A stretch of 11,714 bases of DNA from JAMCXS01 sp964459065 (lineage in GTDB: Bacteria > Acidobacteriota > Terriglobia > UBA7540), in the NCBI GenBank assembly GCA_964459065.1, contig CAYWMN010000108.1, positions 1 to 11,714 of the forward strand, in the 5' to 3' direction. How positions within the stretch are numbered: position 1 is the first letter of the stretch; every line of letters begins with the position of its first letter. Of this stretch, positions 6,793 to 11,714 are shown one piece after another. The notes beneath the pieces are model-generated. The model was not told the origin of the DNA, did no database searches, and saw only the letters and a program-made list of their open reading frames with translations. The translations under genes were made by a program, and so were the position numbers.

Positions 6793-8298
6793 TCAGGCAT
6801 GCGGCCCCACCTGGAACTTGCCGGCGCGAATCTCCTGGAGCAGTTGCCGGTATTCTTTCTCGGTTCGGTTGTAGAGGGGAATAAATTCGGTGAAATCATA
6901 ATTCCAGGAATCTCCCGCGCGTTCCATTTGCTGGCTCAACTCCGCGTCCATGCGCTGCTGGAGACTGCGGTGTCCGGGCTGGTCGACAAGGTTGTGCATT
7001 TCGTAAGGATCGTTTTCAAGGTCGTAAAGCAGCCACGCTTTTTCCTGCGTACGCGCGTACTTGTAGCGATGGGTTCGCACCGCGCGCCAGGCCGGGAACG
7101 ATGTGCCCATATCGCGATAGGGCATGTAATTCTGGAAATAGACGGACTGCGGTTCCTTGAATTCGTTTCCTCTGAGCCCCACAGAATAGTTCGTTCCCTG
7201 CAAGTGCGATGGAACGGGCAGGTTGGCCAATCCCAGCAGCGTCGGCAGCATATCGACGTGGCTGAACAGATAATCCCGGTGCTGGCCTGCCTTGAGCCCC
7301 GCCGGATAGCGAATAATGCCCGGCACGCGGATGGCTTCTTCCCACGGCTTGCGCTTCATTCTGAAGCCGTGCGAGCCCATCATGTCCCCGTGGTCGGAAG
7401 TAAACAGAACGATAGTGTCTTCCGCCTGGCCCTGCGCGTCGAGCGCTTGCATGATGCGGCCGATTTCGTGGTCGATGCAGGTGATGGCTCCGTAATAGGC
7501 CGCGATATCCTGCCGCCGGGTTCCGTAGCCGCAGCCCTGCCAGTTGGGCCGCAGATGAATTTTGGCGGGGTCATACATTTCGAGGTATTCGCGCGGCGCA
7601 ACAGGCGTGGTTAAGGGAATCGGGAAGTGCGGAGGATCGTAGGCGACAAACAGGCAGAAAGGCTGCTCGCTTTTCATCTGCCCCAGGAATTCGATGGCCA
7701 GGTCCGTCCACGTGTAGGCGTCGTAACCGCGAATGGGAATCATCAGCGGCGAGTCGCGGAAGTACCAGGTGTCAAAATAATTGTGCCGGCATTCGTTGGC
7801 CGCCCACAGTTCGAATCCCTGCCGGCGCCCGCCCGGCGGAACGTATCCCGGCAGTCGCGGGCCGCCATCCAGATGCCACTTGCCGATAAAGCCCGTGCGG
7901 TATCCGTGCGCGCGCAGAATTTCCGCAATCGTCACTTTCTCATCTTCGAGCGGCAGATCGTTGCTCCGCACGCCGTGCTTGTGGGGATAGGTTCCCGTCA
8001 GCATCGTGGCGCGGCCCGGGCAGCACAGCGGCGTGTTCGCAAAAGTCGTCGGCAGCGTGATGCCTTCCGACGCCAGCCGGTCAAGGTTCGGAGTCTTCAC
8101 GTCCGGCTGCCCCATGTAACCGAGCGCCTGCCCGCGAAGTTCATCCGGAAAAATGAAAAGAATGTTGGGCCGCCGCCGGGGTGCTGCGCTTTCGCTCGCC
8201 CCTGACGCTTTTGCCTGCGCCGCGAGCCCCGCGGCCAGCGCCGCCGCCGACGTCCTCTCCAGAAATTGCCGCCGCGTCCATCGCTCGCTTTCGCTCAT
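6793..8298 (-). CDS. Tat-exported sulfatase (Cys-type), first gene of tandem pair
   Basis: A 501-residue sulfatase closely related to the next gene, with long shared blocks such as GKWHLDGGPR, WAANEC.HNYF..WYFRD, YYGAIT.ID, RKPWEE.IRVPGI.RYP and LFSHVD. The twin-arginine motif TRRQFL (8-13) and following alanine-rich hydrophobic stretch indicate Tat export to the periplasm. Active-site residues: Asp52 in FPDELR, Cys92 in CCPGR (formylglycine precursor; Gly replaces the more usual Ser/Ala at the fourth position), Lys140 and His142 in GKWHLDG, Asp302 and His303 in SDHGDM, Lys317 in RKPWEE. ATG 8298 is supported by AGGGGA about 10 nt upstream and by the position of the signal. It differs from its paralogue mainly in the substrate-side loops after WYFRD, suggesting two different sulfate positions or substrates. 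It is first in the pair, facing a divergent control region. Confidence 0.93.
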   Translation of the reverse strand: MSESERWTRRQFLERTSAAALAAGLAAQAKASGASESAAPRRRPNILFIFPDELRGQALGYMGQPDVKTPNLDRLASEGITLPTTFANTPLCCPGRATMLTGTYPHKHGVRSNDLPLEDEKVTIAEILRAHGYRTGFIGKWHLDGGPRLPGYVPPGGRRQGFELWAANECRHNYFDTWYFRDSPLMIPIRGYDAYTWTDLAIEFLGQMKSEQPFCLFVAYDPPHFPIPLTTPVAPREYLEMYDPAKIHLRPNWQGCGYGTRRQDIAAYYGAITCIDHEIGRIMQALDAQGQAEDTIVLFTSDHGDMMGSHGFRMKRKPWEEAIRVPGIIRYPAGLKAGQHRDYLFSHVDMLPTLLGLANLPVPSHLQGTNYSVGLRGNEFKEPQSVYFQNYMPYRDMGTSFPAWRAVRTHRYKYARTQEKAWLLYDLENDPYEMHNLVDQPGHRSLQQRMDAELSQQMERAGDSWNYDFTEFIPLYNRTEKEYRQLLQEIRAGKFQVGPHA

Positions 8299-8374
8299 GG
8301 TTTGCTTTTCCCCTTTGCCCCTAAAACACTATCGCAAAATCGCCGCCAGCGCACACGCTGCCCGCACCACGAAT

Positions 8375-8389
8375 TACTGGCGCCCAGTA
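8375..8389. promoter_or_regulatory. Palindromic operator candidate
   Basis: TACTGG-CGC-CCAGTA is a perfect 6-bp inverted repeat with a 3-bp centre. Its right arm overlaps the candidate minus-strand -10 (TATACT, 8391-8386), so a bound regulator would block the sulfatase promoter. No regulator gene is in the window. Confidence 0.35.
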
Positions 8390-8412
8390 TACGACCTCTG
8401 CCCAACGAGGTA

Positions 8413-8441
8413 TTGCGTTTGAGTGTCGCGAGGTATATATT
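8413..8441 (+). promoter_or_regulatory. Sigma70-type promoter for the large exported protein
   Basis: TTGCGT (8413-8418) and TATATT (8436-8441) are separated by 17 nt. Transcription would begin near 8448, giving a leader of about 34 nt that contains the GGAGGG ribosome binding site at 8469-8474. Confidence 0.55.
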
Positions 8442-8481
8442 TTCGGCGGCAAGAGCGATCCCCAGTCTGGAGGGTAAGCGA

Positions 8482-11400
8482 ATGCGCGGTACTCGCCTTC
8501 GTCAGTGCGGTCCTATCGCCGCCTCGGTTCTTTTCGTTTTTCTTGTTATCCCCACTTCTTTTCTCTATTCACGCATTAAGCCTGTAGGATTTCCAGTCCC
8601 GTCCAGAATTCTTCAACTTGGCCAGGCGGTCACGCCCGGTGAATACGCCCAGCTCCGTCAGGCAATCATGGTCAACTGGCAGCGGGAAAAGACAAAGGTT
8701 ATGAGAATAGGTCCGGCGCTGGGCACGGATTTCACCCACATCATCGCCGCGCGAGTCCACCTTGGTGCGCTCGGCGAGGGTCTGGTGGTTGAGTTCGCTC
8801 ACTCTCCTCAATGTGGCGCCACGGGAAACTGCCCGATGGCTGTTTATATCCGCGTGCCAAACGGATATCGCAGAGTGATCAGTGCTGGCGGCGGGGGATA
8901 CGCTGTTCTTCCCTCCGGCGGCCCGGTGCCGGACGTTGCTATTTACGGGAGCGCGTCCGCTTTTGAGACAAGTGCTGAACTGTATCATTACACCGACGGG
9001 CAGTTTGTGGCAGGAAGGGGCGCAACGTGCACAGGCAAAAGCACCAGCGCAATCTGCGCCGCTAGGATTGGCTATCCGCAAGCCTTAAGCGAAGCAATTT
9101 CTCCCGCTGAATACGCTGCACTGCGCCCGCTGGTTGAATCCGATTTTGAAAAGCAATCGCCGGCCCTCGCCCGCCGCTACTCCTATGACAGCGCCCACGG
9201 TACGCACACTGCCATTGGTCTGGGCCCGTGCGGCTACAACCGGAACTGCAGAATTTGGATCTACGGTCGCAGCTACCGGAACCCCAAGAATAAGCGCTGG
9301 CTGATGTTGAGCAACGTGACCGGTTGGGGCATCGGCGGGCGCGGCCTTGTGATTGCGCGTCGCCTTTCACCAGGCGAGGATGAATTGACCCGTTACAAAG
9401 TCCTGCCTTCCGGCCAGGGTGTTAACTGGAATCCTGCCGGTCGAATGGTTCCCGCCGCCTGCGAGATCGTGACGCCGAAATCGGGCCGCTGGCCCGCCCG
9501 GTGGGATGCAGCGGCCCTTGTGGCGCGGCCGGTTTCGTGTTTCAAGTCACCCGCAGCATCCGCAGCGAAAATCCCGGCGGCGGACACAACGAACGTTTCA
9601 ACGGTTGTGCAGGATGGTGACGGGACGATCTGGGGCATCGGCTCGGGATTCTCCAGCCATCTTTACCGCTGGCGCAACGGCGGCTGGAGCCAGATGCCCA
9701 GTCCGATCCCCATTGCAAGCTCGTCTTTGCAGCAGAGGGAATACCTGGAGGCAAACGGTCAAGCGCCCCATCCCATCCGCTTGTGGCGCGGGCCGAACGG
9801 GGGCGTGCTGGTGCAATGGCTGGAACCCTCTCCAACGCCCCGGTCGGAACTCATCTGGCAGCGTGGCGACCAAACCAGAATCCTGGGTCAACTGCCGGCG
9901 CCAGGCCAGCCCGGGCCACTGGGTCGCCTCCAGATAAGAACTGTTGTGAACGCTCCTTTGGGAACCATTCTGATTGGCGGGAACGGGGGCACCACGTACC
10001 GCAACGGCGTTCCCATGCATCCGTCGGTGCAGGCGCTGTTCCGCATTGGCGCAAACAGGCAATTGGAAAAGATCTATACCGTCGCGCCCGATCAGTACCT
10101 GCGCATGCGGTTTTTCAGGATCCGGGCCCGCGGGCACTATATTCGGACTTTGCCCGTTCACGCCACGCACGATGCGCAAGGCAAAGTGTGGATCTGGTGC
10201 GGCTGGCAAGGACTGAGAGGGCCGGGCGGCCGGGTGTTTCGAGGATTCCTGGTGACGGATGGAAAAACCGTGCAGTATCACCGGCTCATCCGTCTGCCCT
10301 TTTTCCAGCTGTCCAGCCTGGACGTGTGGGACCAGCATCACCTGGTGGCCGCGATTTCGCACGAGGGATTGTTTACGATTAATACGTCCACATTTAGAAT
10401 CGAGCATATTGCTGAGCCTCAGCCTGGAGCATTCTTTTTTGCCAAAAAGGTGTTTCGCGTTGGCGCTGACCGTTACGTCCTGGTCGCCGGTCGGGAACCC
10501 TACTGGCGGGTCAGGCCGGAATTCCGATCTTTCTTGACGGGCGCGCTCTGGCGCTTGCACGACGGCCGGTGGACGGAGATCGCCTCGGGCCTCGGCGACG
10601 CTACCGGAACGGGCCTCGCCACCCCTCAAGGTTTGTGGTTTACCACGACCCAATTCCATGGGCTCTGGTTTGTTCCCCCCAGCGGCCCCGCGCGCCGGAT
10701 CAACTGGCGCGAGGGACTGGAGCTTGCCACCGTGAACCAAATCTTTCGCCTGCCCGGCGGAAACATTCTGGCGACGGACGCTGGCCGCTACGCGCGCACC
10801 CGTTCGGTTGAATTCCCTCCGGCGCGGATGTTGGCGGCGCAGCCCGCGCCCCAGGGCTTTTCGGTTCTGCACCTTCAAGCGGGTCTGGAGGCTGACCGCC
10901 GTCATAACCTGTGGGCCCTGCTGCCGCATGGCGTTCTGGGCCAATGGAACGGCTCGCGTTGGATCGATCATCCGCTTCCGGCGGCGCTCAAGCCCGAGCG
11001 CATCATCGGGCTTGATGTTGATACCGAAGGCCGCGTGTGGCTTTTTCCCGGTTGCCGCCTGGGCCCCATGGCGTTCTTCGACATCGATCAAAACCGCTGG
11101 AGCCCCTACGACAGCTATCCGGATGCGCTCGCGTCCCGCGCCCATCCGGTCGAGTTCCTGCACCCGAAGGACGATCCGGTGCGCCCCATTTATGGCCCTC
11201 ATTCGCAGATCGCCTTCGTCGGCAAGTGCGGCGCCGTCAACTACTTTGACGGCAGCGCGTGGCAGACGTTCCGGTGGCGGATGCTGCCGCGTAACCGGAA
11301 CATTGCGATTCCTCCATTTTTTGATTCCGCCGGCCACCTGGCTTTGGACGTCAACCACACCACCTGGCAATGGACTCCTGATGCGCACTGGCAGGAGACT

Positions 11401-11714
11401 TCCGAGGCGCCACCTCAAAATTACGTTCGCATGCTCCCGAATCCTTTTGCCCCGCCGCCCCCGGTTCCGGAGGGCTGCCAGTCGCCGCTGCCCCTGGCAC
11501 TCGTAAAAGACTCGCGGGGCCAATCCTGGTGGGTGGCTGACGATGCGCTCTATGAAGGCACGCCGGGAAGTTGCCGCGTGGTTCTTTCCGGCTCGGTGCG
11601 GCAGCCGTTTATCGACGGCCGGAAGCTCCTTGCGGCCAAGGTCGGCCCGCGCGGCAACGCGTTTCTCAAAACGCTGTCGCCTTCCTCGTACATCATGGTG
11701 CCTCGCGCGACGTA
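8482..11714 (+). CDS. Large exported protein: duplicated CGxxxNC domain plus beta-propeller-like repeats; C-terminus beyond window
   Basis: The frame from ATG 8482 stays open to the right edge: at least 1,077 residues, with no stop codon. GGAGGG ends 7 nt before the ATG. Residues 1-32 have arginines (2, 5, 7) followed by a hydrophobic stretch (about 11-29), an export signal or, since no clear AxA cleavage site is seen, a membrane anchor. Residues about 40-353 hold two related domains: each has the phrase [QE]A[VI][TS]P[GA]EYAxLR (48-59 and 204-215) and a CGxxxNC motif (Cys111/117 and Cys250/256) followed by an [IV]YxR-like strand. Further cysteines (183/192, 327/353) suggest disulfides outside the cytoplasm. 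From about 374 on, Gly/Trp-rich strand repeats such as DGDGTIWGIG, DAQGKVWIW, LWRLHDGRW, HNLWALLPHG and DTEGRVWLF resemble the propeller of two-component-regulator (Reg_prop-like) proteins. I do not recognise a named family for the whole. It is divergent from the sulfatase pair. A C-terminal kinase, anchor or other domain may follow outside the window. Confidence 0.85.
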   Translation, partial: MRGTRLRQCGPIAASVLFVFLVIPTSFLYSRIKPVGFPVPSRILQLGQAVTPGEYAQLRQAIMVNWQREKTKVMRIGPALGTDFTHIIAARVHLGALGEGLVVEFAHSPQCGATGNCPMAVYIRVPNGYRRVISAGGGGYAVLPSGGPVPDVAIYGSASAFETSAELYHYTDGQFVAGRGATCTGKSTSAICAARIGYPQALSEAISPAEYAALRPLVESDFEKQSPALARRYSYDSAHGTHTAIGLGPCGYNRNCRIWIYGRSYRNPKNKRWLMLSNVTGWGIGGRGLVIARRLSPGEDELTRYKVLPSGQGVNWNPAGRMVPAACEIVTPKSGRWPARWDAAALVARPVSCFKSPAASAAKIPAADTTNVSTVVQDGDGTIWGIGSGFSSHLYRWRNGGWSQMPSPIPIASSSLQQREYLEANGQAPHPIRLWRGPNGGVLVQWLEPSPTPRSELIWQRGDQTRILGQLPAPGQPGPLGRLQIRTVVNAPLGTILIGGNGGTTYRNGVPMHPSVQALFRIGANRQLEKIYTVAPDQYLRMRFFRIRARGHYIRTLPVHATHDAQGKVWIWCGWQGLRGPGGRVFRGFLVTDGKTVQYHRLIRLPFFQLSSLDVWDQHHLVAAISHEGLFTINTSTFRIEHIAEPQPGAFFFAKKVFRVGADRYVLVAGREPYWRVRPEFRSFLTGALWRLHDGRWTEIASGLGDATGTGLATPQGLWFTTTQFHGLWFVPPSGPARRINWREGLELATVNQIFRLPGGNILATDAGRYARTRSVEFPPARMLAAQPAPQGFSVLHLQAGLEADRRHNLWALLPHGVLGQWNGSRWIDHPLPAALKPERIIGLDVDTEGRVWLFPGCRLGPMAFFDIDQNRWSPYDSYPDALASRAHPVEFLHPKDDPVRPIYGPHSQIAFVGKCGAVNYFDGSAWQTFRWRMLPRNRNIAIPPFFDSAGHLALDVNHTTWQWTPDAHWQETSEAPPQNYVRMLPNPFAPPPPVPEGCQSPLPLALVKDSRGQSWWVADDALYEGTPGSCRVVLSGSVRQPFIDGRKLLAAKVGPRGNAFLKTLSPSSYIMVPRAT
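8623..9540 (+). repeat. Internal duplication in the large exported protein
   Basis: At protein level, two diverged copies occur: copy 1 begins near residue 48 (QAVTPGEYAQLR) and copy 2 near residue 204 (EAISPAEYAALR). Each then carries CGxxxNC (residues 111-117 and 250-256) and a glycine-rich segment (ISAGGGGYAVLPSG / LSNVTGWGIGGRGLVIA). Spacing is 156 residues between the EYA phrases but 139 between the cysteine motifs, so the first copy has an extra stretch of about 17 residues before its cysteines. The copies are too diverged to align as DNA repeats, so the duplication is old. Confidence 0.6.

Larger units (their letters stand above)
8299..8481. promoter_or_regulatory. Divergent control region, sulfatase pair / large propeller protein
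   Basis: This 183-bp region drives the sulfatases to the left and the large exported protein to the right. It contains a perfect 6-bp inverted repeat TACTGG-CGC-CCAGTA (8375-8389), a 5-bp inverted repeat ACCTC (8394-8398) / GAGGT (8407-8411), and an 8-bp direct repeat CGAGGTAT (8406-8413 and 8429-8436) with a 23-bp period. On the minus strand, TATACT (8391-8386) is a good -10 for the sulfatases but has no good -35. No small gene was recognised here. Confidence 0.55.

Noticed and set aside
8569..9081. 170-codon minus-strand frame in the start of the large exported protein
   Set aside because: No motif, no ribosome binding site, and antisense to the signal and first CGxxxNC domain of the better supported gene.
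9598..11523. 641-codon open frame on the minus strand
   Set aside because: It lies wholly opposite the open plus-strand frame that starts at 8482, which has a promoter, ribosome binding site, signal and recognisable repeats. The minus translation shows no motif, so I treat it as a shadow.
1..11714. CRISPR array, tRNA/rRNA, insertion sequence or prophage traces
   Set aside because: I saw no regularly spaced repeats, no cloverleaf or conserved rRNA segments, no transposase or integrase frame, and no terminal inverted repeats.

Overview
This window reads as a piece of chromosome from a GC-rich Gram-negative bacterium. The combination seen here fits Acidobacteriota of the Solibacter/Bryobacter kind best: housekeeping genes directly beside tandem Tat-exported sulfatases, an M24 peptidase, a solute:sodium symporter, and a large exported protein with a duplicated cysteine-motif domain. 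Verrucomicrobiota or Planctomycetota remain possible. The lineage is an inference from gene content and style; there is no rRNA or other marker in the window.

Left part (1-1256, minus strand): tmk (thymidylate kinase) is followed by holB (DNA polymerase III clamp-loader delta prime subunit, cut by the left edge). This is the common bacterial tmk-holB order. A 185-bp divergent intergenic region (1257-1441) separates them from a plus-strand cluster: yggS (PLP homeostasis protein), a DUF167/YggU protein and a solute:sodium symporter, tightly spaced. A 127-bp gap with a possible promoter leads to a plus-strand M24 metallopeptidase (Xaa-Pro-dipeptidase-like) with all five metal ligands visible.

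Middle part (5231-8298, minus strand): two closely related Tat-exported sulfatases in tandem, converging on the M24 gene. Both have the Cys-type formylglycine site and complete active-site motifs. They are probably one transcription unit started from the 183-bp divergent region at 8299-8481. No sulfatase-maturing enzyme is in the window.

Right part (8482-11714, plus strand): one reading frame stays open for more than 1,070 codons and runs off the right edge. It has a strong ribosome binding site and a good promoter. The protein has an N-terminal hydrophobic export signal or anchor, then two related domains that each carry a CGxxxNC motif, then a long Gly/Trp-rich repeat region resembling a two-component-regulator-type beta-propeller. 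It is divergent from the sulfatase pair, and the shared control region holds a palindrome and a direct repeat placed on the promoter elements. Together these make the sulfatase pair plus the large propeller protein the accessory module of interest here. A role in sensing or handling sulfated glycans is only a hypothesis.
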